Both the position numbers and the translations under genes were made by a program. A DNA stretch of 15,519 nucleotides from JBBQTQ01 sp038213135 (lineage in GTDB: Bacteria; Actinomycetota; Thermoleophilia; Gaiellales; Gaiellaceae): positions 1-15,519 of the forward strand of contig JBBQTQ010000068.1 of the NCBI GenBank assembly GCA_038213135.1. The letters are read 5' to 3'. Below, piece after piece: positions 1 through 7,021 of this stretch (within the stretch, counting starts at the first letter, position 1; every line of letters starts with the position of its first letter). The notes under the pieces are model-generated. The model was not told the origin of the DNA. It did no database searches and worked only from the letters and a program-made list of their open reading frames with translations.

Positions 1-904
1 GTCCGTTCACGGCGCAGCCCATCACCGCGACCTCGAAGTGCTGCGGGTACTCCTTCAGGCGCTCCTCGACTCTCTCGGCCAGATTCCAGACGCCGACGTT
101 GTCGCGCCCGCAGCTCGGGCACGCGATCATGATCGGCCCGCGCTCGCGCAGGCCGAGCGCCTTGAGGATCTCCCAGGCGACCTCGATCTCCTTCACGGGG
201 TCCGCGGTGAGGCTCACCCGCAGCGTGTCGCCGATTCCGTCCGCGAGGAGGGAGCCGATCCCGATCGCGCTGCGGATCGAGCCCGCAAACGGCGTCCCTG
301 CTTCCGTGACGCCGAGGTGCAGCGGGTAGGGCACCTTCGCAGAGAGCATCCGGTAGGCGCGGATCATCGTCGGCACGTGGCTCGACTTGACCGAGATCTT
401 GAAGTCGTAGAAGCCGAGCGACTCGAGCTGGCGTACCTCTTCGAGCGCGGCCTCGACGAGCGCCTCCGCCTGGTCGGTCTGCGCCAGCTCGTGCAGGTGC
501 TTCGGCAGCGAGCCGGAGTTCGCGCCGATCCGCATCGAGATGCCCGCTGCCTTCGCCGCGGTCACGACCTCGACGACGCGATCGGGGCCACCGTTGTTGC
601 CGGGGTTGATCCGAACTGCGGCGACGCCCGACTCGATCGCCTTCAGCGCGAGGCTGGCGTTGAAGTGGATATCGGCGATCACCGGGATCGGCGAGAAGCG
701 GACGATTTTCTTCAGCGCCTCTGCGTCCTCGGTCTTCGGGACGGCGCAGCGGACGACCTCGCAGCCCGCCGAGGCGAGTGCCGCGATCTGGGCGGTGGTC
801 GCCTCGACGTCCCAGGTCTTCGTGAGCGTCATCGACTGCACGACGACTGGCGCGCCGCCGCCGATCGAGACGTTCCCTACCTTGATCTGCCTGGTGCTCG
901 CCAC
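1..904 (-). CDS. ispG: 4-hydroxy-3-methylbut-2-en-1-yl diphosphate synthase (IspG/GcpE), C-terminus cut by window edge
   Basis: IspG reductively converts 2-C-methyl-D-erythritol 2,4-cyclodiphosphate to HMBPP, the penultimate step of the MEP isoprenoid pathway, using a [4Fe-4S] cluster in the cytosol. The 301 visible codons begin MASTRQIKVGNVSIGGG and include ADIHFN, RINPGN and SLLADGIGDTLRVSLTADP. The cluster ligands are visible as CPSCGR (Cys about 262 and 265) and MGCAVNG (Cys about 297), which gives the family C-x2-C-x31-C spacing. Only the last part, with the conserved Glu, is missing. The GTG start at 904-902 is the best choice because the in-frame rseP stop TAA lies just upstream at 919-917; a CTG at 910 is the only alternative. 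A GGAGG at 928-924, inside the end of rseP, is a rather distant ribosome-binding site. It is the last visible gene of the dxr-rseP-ispG group. Confidence 0.96.
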   Translation of the reverse strand, partial: MASTRQIKVGNVSIGGGAPVVVQSMTLTKTWDVEATTAQIAALASAGCEVVRCAVPKTEDAEALKKIVRFSPIPVIADIHFNASLALKAIESGVAAVRINPGNNGGPDRVVEVVTAAKAAGISMRIGANSGSLPKHLHELAQTDQAEALVEAALEEVRQLESLGFYDFKISVKSSHVPTMIRAYRMLSAKVPYPLHLGVTEAGTPFAGSIRSAIGIGSLLADGIGDTLRVSLTADPVKEIEVAWEILKALGLRERGPIMIACPSCGRDNVGVWNLAERVEERLKEYPQHFEVAVMGCAVNG

Positions 905-916
905 TCCCAGGTCAGT

Positions 917-2131
917 TTAACCGCCTCCGAGGCGACCGACATCGTTCGAGAGCCCGACGAAGAAGAGCAGCAGGACGAGCGCCAATCCGACCGCGGAAAA
1001 CCGCTCGTAGACCGCTCTCCCGACCGCTCGGCCGCGCAGGCCCTCGATCACCGAGAAGGCGATGTGGCCGCCGTCCAGCGGCAGTAGCGGCAGTAGGTTC
1101 AGGAGCGCCAGCGAGAGCGAGATGAAGCCGAGGACGACGAGGTATTGCTCGACACCCTGCTGGGCGGCTGTCGACGACGCGCGGACGATTCCGACCGGGC
1201 TGGAGAGCTGCTTTCTGCCCTTGCCCTCGAAGATCTGGCCGAGCGACTTGCCGATCTCCTTCGTGACGGTTCCGGTCAGCTTCAGCGACTCCCAGAACGC
1301 GGCAGGCGCGGAGAGACCCTCGCCGCGGAGGGCGAAACCAAGCCGGTACGCGCCCTGGTCGACCTTCGCTCGGACCGGCCCGAGGGTGACGAGGCGGCCG
1401 TGGCGGCGGACCTCGATCGTCAGCGGCTTGCCGTTCGAGCCCTGGACCGTCCTCGGGATATCGGGTGGGCTGACGGGCTGCCCGTTGATGGCGAGGATCT
1501 GGTCGCCCGGCATCAGGCCGACGATTGCGGCCGGATGGTTCGGCAGCACCTGCTCGACCGTGCGGGTCGCCTTGCCGCCACCGACCATGAAGAGCACGGC
1601 GAAGAGCAGGATCGCGAAGAGCAGGTTCGTGCCCGGTCCCGCGAAGATGACGAGCACCTTCTTCCAGGCGCGTTGCCGCCAGTAGGCGTCCGGCGCGAGC
1701 GCATCGTCGAGCTCCCGCAGGCCGCGCGCCGCGGAGCGCTCGGCCTCCGGCGAGAGGTCTCCGTCGGCGACGCGTTCTTCGAGGTAGGGCAGCTGGTCGC
1801 GGGCTTCGTCGAAGTCGCCCGTCGCCAGCGCGCGCTTGGCGCGCTCGACCGGGCCAGTCAGCTGCGGTGCCTCGCGGAGTGCCCGGCTGAAATGCACGTC
1901 CAGATCGGACGGCGCCGGGCGGTGCATGCCGGGGATCTTCACGTAGCCGCCGAGCGGGATCGCGCCGATGCCGTACTCGATCCCCTTGCGGCGGAACTTG
2001 ACGAGCGCGGGCGGGAAGCCGAGGTAGAAGCGGCGCGGACTCATGCCGACCGCGCGGGCGGTGAAGAAGTGGCCTGCCTCGTGGACGAGCACGAGGAACG
2101 CGAGGCCGAGGATGGCGACGGCGACGCTCAC
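917..2131 (-). CDS. rseP: M50-family site-2 (intramembrane) zinc metalloprotease, RseP/Rip1-like
   Basis: Membrane-embedded zinc protease of the family that cuts anti-sigma factors and other membrane proteins after a first cleavage. The 404 residues show the zinc motif HEAGH at 17-21 in the first transmembrane segment, IPLGGYVKIPG at 58-68, a second membrane segment around AGPGTNLLFAILLFAVLF at 164-181, one PDZ domain at about 188-255 (LPNHPAAIVGLMPGDQILAING), and the third metal ligand in LDGGH at 352-356, followed by a C-terminal membrane segment. The GTG start at 2131 overlaps the dxr stop by four bases (GTGA). The reading frame stays open far upstream, but that part only shadows dxr. Unusually, about 75 charged, helix-like residues (about 74-149) lie between the GGYVKIPG region and the second membrane segment. 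The substrate cannot be told from the sequence. Confidence 0.95.
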   Translation of the reverse strand: MSVAVAILGLAFLVLVHEAGHFFTARAVGMSPRRFYLGFPPALVKFRRKGIEYGIGAIPLGGYVKIPGMHRPAPSDLDVHFSRALREAPQLTGPVERAKRALATGDFDEARDQLPYLEERVADGDLSPEAERSAARGLRELDDALAPDAYWRQRAWKKVLVIFAGPGTNLLFAILLFAVLFMVGGGKATRTVEQVLPNHPAAIVGLMPGDQILAINGQPVSPPDIPRTVQGSNGKPLTIEVRRHGRLVTLGPVRAKVDQGAYRLGFALRGEGLSAPAAFWESLKLTGTVTKEIGKSLGQIFEGKGRKQLSSPVGIVRASSTAAQQGVEQYLVVLGFISLSLALLNLLPLLPLDGGHIAFSVIEGLRGRAVGRAVYERFSAVGLALVLLLFFVGLSNDVGRLGGG

Positions 2132-3189
2132 GCGAGTGCGAGGTGGCGCTCGGCGAGCCGCCGGGCCCCCGCGTCGGCCTCGACGAGCTCGTCTAGGTCG
2201 TTGGCGGCCGCGCCGTCGACGGCGTCGAGGGTGCGCTCGACGGTCTCCGCGATGCCGAGGAACGGGAGGCGGTGCTCGAGGAAGGCGGCGACGGCGACCT
2301 CGTTGGCTGCGTTGAACGCGCACGGAAGCGTGCCGCCCTGCTCGCCGGCGTGGCGGGCGAGCTCGAGCATCGGAAACGTCTCCAGGTCCGGCGCCTCGAA
2401 CTCGAGGGACAGGCCCCGGGCCAGGTCCAGAGGAGGCACCGGCGTGGCCGCACGCTCCGGATAGGTGAGCGCGTACGAGATCGGCATTCGCATATCGGGG
2501 TAGCCGAGGTGCGCGAGCACTGCGCCGTCGCGGAAGCGGACGAGGGCGTGCACGAGCGAGGTCGGGTGGACGACGACCTCGATCCGCTCGTACGGGAGTC
2601 CGAACAGGAAGTGCGCCTCGATCAGCTCGAGCCCCTTGTTGGCAAGGGTGGCCGAGTCGATCGTGATCTTCGGGCCCATGTTCCAGGTGGGGTGAGCGAG
2701 CGCATCCTCCGGTGTTACGTCGCCGAGCTCCTCGCGGATGCGTCCGCGGAACGGACCGCCCGAGGCGGTCAGGACGAGCGAGTCGACGGACTCGGAGGCG
2801 CGTCCCTCGAGGCACTGGAAGGCGGCGGAGTGCTCGCTGTCGACCGGGAGGAGACGGCCGTCGCCGCGGCGCTGCGCGGCGAGGGCGAGCTCGCCGGCCG
2901 CCACGAGGCTCTCCTTGTTCGCGAGCGCGAGATCGACGCCGCGCTCGAGCGCCCAGATCGTGGCCGGGAGGCCCGCGAAGCCGACGACGGCGTTCAGCAC
3001 GCAGTCAGGCTCGGCTCGGTCCAGCAGCTCCGTCAGGTCGCCGCCGACCTGCGTGAGTGGCGCGAGACCGTCGATCGGCTGCGAGCCCGAGGCGGCCGCG
3101 ACGAGCTCGAGCTCGGGGTGGGCGTCGATGATCTCGACCGCCTGCCGGCCGATCGAGCCGGTGGCTCCGAGCAGCGCGATCCGCTTCAC
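2128..3189 (-). CDS. dxr: 1-deoxy-D-xylulose-5-phosphate reductoisomerase (Dxr), short form
   Basis: Dxr converts DXP to MEP with NADPH and a divalent metal, the committed step of the MEP pathway. The 353 residues carry the nucleotide-binding GATGSIG (8-14), ANKESLV (90-96), the metal ligands in DSEH (D117, E119) and SATLANKGLE (179-188), whose E188 matches the E. coli metal ligand E231. HPTWNMGPKI and NAANEVAVAAF are also typical. The protein is shorter than the usual 380-400 residues: after the ASGSQ cofactor loop (33-37) the sequence runs almost directly to the AEPDCVLNAVVG strand, so about 30 residues of the N-terminal Rossmann domain are absent while all catalytic motifs remain. GTG start at 3189; no good ribosome-binding site. 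It follows the longest gap in the cluster, where a promoter and palindrome are visible. Confidence 0.95.
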   Translation of the reverse strand: MKRIALLGATGSIGRQAVEIIDAHPELELVAAASGSQPIDGLAPLTQVGGDLTELLDRAEPDCVLNAVVGFAGLPATIWALERGVDLALANKESLVAAGELALAAQRRGDGRLLPVDSEHSAAFQCLEGRASESVDSLVLTASGGPFRGRIREELGDVTPEDALAHPTWNMGPKITIDSATLANKGLELIEAHFLFGLPYERIEVVVHPTSLVHALVRFRDGAVLAHLGYPDMRMPISYALTYPERAATPVPPLDLARGLSLEFEAPDLETFPMLELARHAGEQGGTLPCAFNAANEVAVAAFLEHRLPFLGIAETVERTLDAVDGAAANDLDELVEADAGARRLAERHLALA

Positions 3190-3253
3190 CGGGTCAGTCT
3201 AGGCGCGCCCGCCTCGGCCATGGCTCTCCCGCGACGCGGTCTCACTTCCGTTC

Positions 3254-3268
3254 GAGGGATTGTCCCTC
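3254..3268 (-). other. Small stem-loop in the dxr leader
   Basis: Six-base arms GAGGGA and TCCCTC flank a three-base centre, with partial extension outside (TTCG on one side, CGAA on the other, one bulged base). It lies about 65-80 bases upstream of the dxr start and would be inside the leader RNA if the promoter at 3305-3332 is used. No U-tract follows, so a classical terminator is unlikely. Function unknown. Confidence 0.35.
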
Positions 3269-3304
3269 CGAAGTGGCGCAACCGCGCGGGGTCGCCGGGT
3301 CGGA

Positions 3305-3332
3305 GCGCTACCCGGTGACAGTCACCGGTCAA
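3305..3332 (-). promoter_or_regulatory. Candidate promoter for dxr-rseP-ispG
   Basis: On the minus strand TTGACC (3332-3327, five of six matches to the -35 consensus) is followed after 16 bases by TAGCGC (3310-3305), a weak -10 element. It starts 14 bases after the cdsA stop codon, in the only gap over 150 bases within the cluster, so a start of transcription here is plausible. It would give a leader of roughly 105-110 bases. Confidence 0.4.
3312..3328. promoter_or_regulatory. Perfect 17-bp palindrome, candidate operator
   Basis: CCGGTGAC-A-GTCACCGG is an exact inverted repeat with eight-base arms around one central base. It lies between the proposed -35 and -10 elements in front of dxr, overlapping two bases of the -35, which is where a dimeric repressor or activator would act. 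I do not recognise the regulator; the sequence does not match the LexA, Rex or NrdR boxes I know. The rest of the 3190-3345 gap holds no reading frame I can support. Confidence 0.5.
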
Positions 3333-3345
3333 AGGCCCGCGGAGG

Positions 3346-4149
3346 CTAGGGCGAAAGGAACGCCATGATCACGTAGAAGCCGGCGACCGAGGCGAAGAGC
3401 AGCGAGTCGATGCGGTCGAGGAGTCCGCCGTGGCCGCCGAGGGCGCGGCCGGTGTCCTTCACGTTCAGGTCGCGCTTGATCGCCGACTCGAAGAGATCCC
3501 CGAGCGGCCCGACGACGGCGAGCGCGAACCCGAGCGCGACCGCCTCCCCCACACCGAGATAGTGATGGCGCTCCTTGTAGAGCGCGAAGAAGGCGACCGC
3601 CACGGTCGCGACCGTCCCGGCTGCGAACCCCTCCCAGGTCTTACCAGGCGACACCTTCGGCGCCAGCTTGTGCCGCCCGAAGAGCCGGCCGAAGACGAAC
3701 GCCGCCGTGTCGCCCGCGAAGACCGCCAGCAGAACGGTGAACGCGGCCAGCCGCCCGTGCGGATGGATGTTCCGCAGCAGCATGACGTAACCGAGCCCGT
3801 AGCCGACCCAGACGGCACCGAGCACGGTCACGCCGATCGCGACAGTCGCCGATTGCCTCGTCTCGGCGATTCCCTTGAGGAGGAACGCGAGCGCGAACGT
3901 GATCAGGATCCCCCCGGTCCCCCAGGTGAGGCCGCCCAGCTTGATCCCGAACAGCGTCGCCAGCAGTCCCGCGTAGCCCGCGATCACGAGCGGCCGCAGC
4001 GGCCTTGCGACGACGTAGAACTCGTGCAGCGCACCGAGACCGGCCAGCGCCAGCAGCAGGAAGAGCCACCAGCCCCCGAGCCAGAGCATCCCGAGCACGA
4101 GCGGCAACCCCACGACGGTGACCGCGACGCGTGACGCGAAGTTGCTCAC
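3346..4149 (-). CDS. cdsA: Phosphatidate cytidylyltransferase (CdsA)
   Basis: CdsA makes CDP-diacylglycerol from phosphatidic acid and CTP, the branch point for membrane phospholipids. The 267-residue protein is almost entirely hydrophobic, with about seven or eight membrane segments. It shows the C-terminal family signature: ESAIKRDLNVKD (221-232) followed by GGHGGLLDRID (238-248). Before it come FAGDTAAFVFGRLFGRHKL (144-162) and SPGKTWEG (167-174), both conserved in the family. GTG start at 4149 overlaps the uppS stop by four bases, so translation is probably coupled. Stop TAG at 3348-3346; the dxr promoter region begins immediately after it. The length is normal for the family. Confidence 0.96.
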   Translation of the reverse strand: MSNFASRVAVTVVGLPLVLGMLWLGGWWLFLLLALAGLGALHEFYVVARPLRPLVIAGYAGLLATLFGIKLGGLTWGTGGILITFALAFLLKGIAETRQSATVAIGVTVLGAVWVGYGLGYVMLLRNIHPHGRLAAFTVLLAVFAGDTAAFVFGRLFGRHKLAPKVSPGKTWEGFAAGTVATVAVAFFALYKERHHYLGVGEAVALGFALAVVGPLGDLFESAIKRDLNVKDTGRALGGHGGLLDRIDSLLFASVAGFYVIMAFLSP

Positions 4150-4898
4150 GAGCGCCCGCCGAAGCGCCGGCGACGTCGCGCATACGCGCCGAGCGCCTCC
4201 TGCAGCTCGCGTGGCCCGAAGTCGGGCCAGAGCGTGTCGACGAAGACGAGCTCCGAGTAGGCAAGCTGCCAGAGGAGGAAGTTCGAGATCCGCAGCTCGC
4301 CGGAAGTGCGAATCAGCAGGTCCGGATCCGGCAGCTCGGGTGCGTAGAGGTTCGCGGCAAACGCGTTCTCGTCGACCTCGCGCGGGTCGATCCCCGCCTC
4401 CACGAGCCTCCGCGCCGCCTCGACCAGCTCCGCGCGCCCGCCGTAGTCGAAGGCGATCCAGAGGTTGAGGCGATCCTTGCCCGCCGTTGCCTCCTCGAGC
4501 TCGGCCATCTTCTCCTGCAGCTCGAGCGGCGCTCGGTCGCGGCGGCCGACGAAGCGTGTGCGCACGCCCTCCTTGGCCAGGTCGTGCAGCTCGCGGTCGA
4601 TCGTCTCGGAGAAGGTCTCCATCAGCGCATCGACCTCCTCCTGCGGCCGAGACCAGTTCTCCGTCGAGAACGCGTAGACCGTCAGCGTCTCGACGCCGAG
4701 GTCGATCGCGGCCTCGACCACTGGGCGCAACGCGCGCGAACCGGCGCGATGCCCGGCCGCCACGGGCAGCCGGCGCCGCCTGGCCCAGCGCCCGTTCCCA
4801 TCCATGATGATCGCCACCGAGCGGGCGACCTCGGGCAGCTCCGGCTCCGGCACGGGCCGGAGATTCCGCAGCGACCTGATCCGGGTGAGCAGATTCAC
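4146..4898 (-). CDS. uppS: Isoprenyl transferase (undecaprenyl diphosphate synthase-like, UppS)
   Basis: A cis-prenyltransferase that extends an allylic diphosphate with isopentenyl diphosphate to make the polyprenyl lipid carrier for peptidoglycan and other wall polymers. The 250 residues contain the catalytic motif IMDGNGRWA (31-39, Asp33), the conserved His50, FSTENWSRP (77-85) and the substrate-binding end motif RTSGELRISNFLLWQLAYSE (197-216) followed by Leu-218 region, with Arg197 and Arg203. GTG start at 4898 overlaps the frr stop by four bases. Actinobacteria often have two such enzymes with short- and long-chain products; chain length cannot be read from this sequence. It sits directly before cdsA, the usual order. 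Confidence 0.95.
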   Translation of the reverse strand: MNLLTRIRSLRNLRPVPEPELPEVARSVAIIMDGNGRWARRRRLPVAAGHRAGSRALRPVVEAAIDLGVETLTVYAFSTENWSRPQEEVDALMETFSETIDRELHDLAKEGVRTRFVGRRDRAPLELQEKMAELEEATAGKDRLNLWIAFDYGGRAELVEAARRLVEAGIDPREVDENAFAANLYAPELPDPDLLIRTSGELRISNFLLWQLAYSELVFVDTLWPDFGPRELQEALGAYARRRRRFGGRS

Positions 4899-5452
4899 AC
4901 TTCCATGATCTCGGACTCCTTGCGCTTCAGGAGCTCGTCGATCTTGTGGATGTGCTCGTCCGTCAGCTTCTGGACCCGCTCCTCGGCGCGGTGCTCCTCG
5001 TCGGCGCCCACGTCGCCCGAGTCGACGAGCTCCTTGAGGTCGTGCATCACGTCGCGGCGGACGTTGCGAATCGCCACGCGCCCCTCCTCCGCCAGGTGCT
5101 TGACCACCTTCACGAGCTCCTTGCGCCGCTCCTCGGTCAGCTGCGGGATCGGCAGCCGAACCAGCTTGCCGTCGTTGCCCGGCGTCAGGCCGAGGTCGGA
5201 CTCCTGGATCGCCTTCTCGATCGCCTTGATCGAGCTCGGGTCGAACGGCTGGATCGTCAGCATCCGAGGCTCCGGGACGTTGATCGAGGCAAGCTGCTTC
5301 AACGGGGTCTTCTGGCCGTAGTAGTCGATCTGGATCCGGTCGAGCAGGGCAGCCGAGGCGCGGCCGGTGCGGACGCCGTTGAACTCGGTGACGGTCGTCT
5401 CGACGGTCTTGTCCATCCGCCGGGTCGCGTCCTGGATCAGGTCGTCGATCAT
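4895..5452 (-). CDS. frr: Ribosome recycling factor (RRF)
   Basis: RRF works with EF-G to split the post-termination ribosome. The 185 residues are the standard length and contain the conserved VRTGRAS (27-33), the DYYGQKTPLKQLA region of the middle domain, IQPFDPSSIKAIEKAIQ, LPQLTEERRKELVK-like sequence (IPQLTEERRKELVKVVK) and VAIRNVRRD. The last third is a charged helix that completes the three-helix domain. ATG start at 5452 overlaps the pyrH stop (ATGA). The order pyrH-frr-uppS-cdsA is widely conserved. Confidence 0.97.
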   Translation of the reverse strand: MIDDLIQDATRRMDKTVETTVTEFNGVRTGRASAALLDRIQIDYYGQKTPLKQLASINVPEPRMLTIQPFDPSSIKAIEKAIQESDLGLTPGNDGKLVRLPIPQLTEERRKELVKVVKHLAEEGRVAIRNVRRDVMHDLKELVDSGDVGADEEHRAEERVQKLTDEHIHKIDELLKRKESEIMEV

Positions 5453-6219
5453 CGGCTCGCTCCCTCCTTCACTGGGGTCGAGATGAGGGTGCCTACCCGC
5501 TCGCCGTGGACGATTCGGCCGATGTTCCCGTCCGCGAGCTCGAAGACGTGGATCGGCAGGTGGTTGTCCATGCAGAGCGAGAGGGCGGTCGTGTCCATCA
5601 CCTTTAGCCCGCGCTCGATCGCCTGGAGGTGCGTCAGCTCGGGCAGGAACACAGCCTTCGGATCGGTTCGCGGGTCGCCGTCGTAGACGCCCTCGACTCT
5701 GTTCTTGGCCATCAGGATCGCCTCGGCGCCGATCTCGAGCGCGCGGAGCGCGGCTGCAGTATCGGTCGTGAAGAACGGGTTGCCCGTGCCGGCCGCGAAG
5801 ATCACGATCCGATCCTTCTCGAGGTGGCGGATCGCGCGGCGGCGAATGTACGGCTCGGCGACTTCCGCAACGGTGATCGCGGACAGGATCCGCGTGTGTG
5901 CGCCACGGCGCTCGAGCGCGTCCTGGACGGTCAGCGAGTTGAGGAGCGTCGCGAGCATGCCCGCGTAGTCGGCGGTCGCTCGGTCCATCCCGCCCGCGGC
6001 CGCCTCCATGCCGCGGACGATGTTGCCCGCGCCGATCACGAGGGCGATCTGCACTCCCTGGGCGTGAACGTGGACGATCTCCTCCGCGAGCGAGGCGATC
6101 CGCTCGGGGTCGACGCCGTGGTCGCGGTCGCCCATCAGCGCCTCGCCGGAGAGCTTCAGGAGGATGCGCTCGAAGACCGCGCGCTGCGCCGGGGGCGACG
6201 CCTGGACCTGTGTGCTCAC
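5449..6219 (-). CDS. pyrH: UMP kinase (PyrH)
   Basis: PyrH phosphorylates UMP to UDP, feeding RNA, UDP-sugar and deoxypyrimidine synthesis; it is a hexameric amino-acid-kinase-fold enzyme. Visible motifs are ILLKLSGEALMG near the N-terminus (phosphate loop), VIGAGNIVRG, TVQDALERRG, FAAGTGNPFFTTDTAAALRA, AKNRVEGVYDGDPRTDP and VMDTTALSLCMDN. The start is uncertain. The GTG at 6219 lies five bases after the tsf stop and gives 256 residues, but its GAGGAG ribosome-binding sequence touches the start codon. An upstream in-frame TTG at 6255 would overlap tsf by 32 bases and add twelve residues not typical of the family. Confidence 0.95.
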   Translation of the reverse strand: MSTQVQASPPAQRAVFERILLKLSGEALMGDRDHGVDPERIASLAEEIVHVHAQGVQIALVIGAGNIVRGMEAAAGGMDRATADYAGMLATLLNSLTVQDALERRGAHTRILSAITVAEVAEPYIRRRAIRHLEKDRIVIFAAGTGNPFFTTDTAAALRALEIGAEAILMAKNRVEGVYDGDPRTDPKAVFLPELTHLQAIERGLKVMDTTALSLCMDNHLPIHVFELADGNIGRIVHGERVGTLISTPVKEGASR

Positions 6220-6223
6220 TCCT

Positions 6224-7021
6224 CTAGCCTGCCAGGGAGATTCGCTCGAATTCAACGACCTCTGCGCCGAGCTCTCCCAGTGCCTGCCCCACGGTCTTCG
6301 CCGTGTCGTGGATCCAGGGCTGGTCGGCGAGGACGTTGGCCGCGAAGAAGCGCTTGTTCAGCATCCCTTCGACGATCTTCTCGCGCGCCTGCTCCGGCTT
6401 GCCGAGCACCTCGTCCGAGTTGCGATAGATGTCCTGCTCGGTCGCAAGGACATCCGCTGGCACGTCCTCGCGCCCGATCCACTGCGGCGCCGAGGCGGCG
6501 ATGTGCATCGCGAGCTTGCGGGCGAACTCCTGCTCGACGCCCCGCACCTGCACGAGCACTCCGAGCTTGTTGGCCGGCGGGTGGGCGTAGCCCTCGACGA
6601 CCGCGCCGTCCTCGGGGACGAAGCGGGCTGCACCCGCGAAGGCGATGTTCTCGCCGAGCTTGGCGACGAGCTCGACACGCTCCTGCTCGAGCGCCTGCTC
6701 GGCTCCGACGCCCTGGTCCCAAACGGTCTCGAGCACCTTCTTGGCGAACGCGTGGAACTCGTCGTTGTTGGAGACGGGCTCCGTCTCGCAGCCGACCCCG
6801 ACGATCACGCCGCGATCGCTCTCGACCCGGTAGCCGACCTTGCCCTCGGTTGTCGCCCGGCCGGCGCGCTTGCCCGCCTGGGCCATTCCCTTCTCCCGCA
6901 GCAGGCGCTTGGCCGCGTCGAGGTCGCCGCCTGTCTCCTCCAGCGCCCGCTTGCAGTCCATCATCCCTGCGCCGGTCTGCTCGCGCAGCTCCTTGACGAG
7001 ACCTGCGGAGATCGTCGTCAC
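6224..7021 (-). CDS. tsf: Translation elongation factor Ts (EF-Ts)
   Basis: EF-Ts is the guanine-nucleotide exchange factor for EF-Tu. The 265 residues begin MTTISAGLVKELREQTGAGM, the N-terminal UBA-like domain with the family motif in the form TGAGMMDCKRALEE. They continue with GDLDAAKRLLREKGMA, EGKVGYRVESDRGVIVGVGCETE and NDEFHAFAKKV of the core domain. The C-terminal FFAANVLADQPWIHD is also typical. GTG start at 7021 overlaps the rpsB stop by four bases (GTGA), so the S2 and EF-Ts genes are probably translationally coupled. Stop TAG at 6226. Confidence 0.97.
   Translation of the reverse strand: MTTISAGLVKELREQTGAGMMDCKRALEETGGDLDAAKRLLREKGMAQAGKRAGRATTEGKVGYRVESDRGVIVGVGCETEPVSNNDEFHAFAKKVLETVWDQGVGAEQALEQERVELVAKLGENIAFAGAARFVPEDGAVVEGYAHPPANKLGVLVQVRGVEQEFARKLAMHIAASAPQWIGREDVPADVLATEQDIYRNSDEVLGKPEQAREKIVEGMLNKRFFAANVLADQPWIHDTAKTVGQALGELGAEVVEFERISLAG

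Noticed and set aside
38..1087. Long plus-strand open frame antisense to ispG
   Set aside because: Arg/Asp-rich low-complexity translation with no family motif; the minus strand reads as a clear IspG. Typical shadow in GC-rich DNA.
2132..2815. N-terminal extension of the site-2 protease frame
   Set aside because: Overlaps dxr entirely and reads as Arg/Pro-rich noise; the protease starts at GTG 2131 with the expected first membrane helix.
2272..3318. Long plus-strand open frame antisense to dxr
   Set aside because: Exact shadow of Dxr codons, no recognisable domain and no ribosome-binding site.
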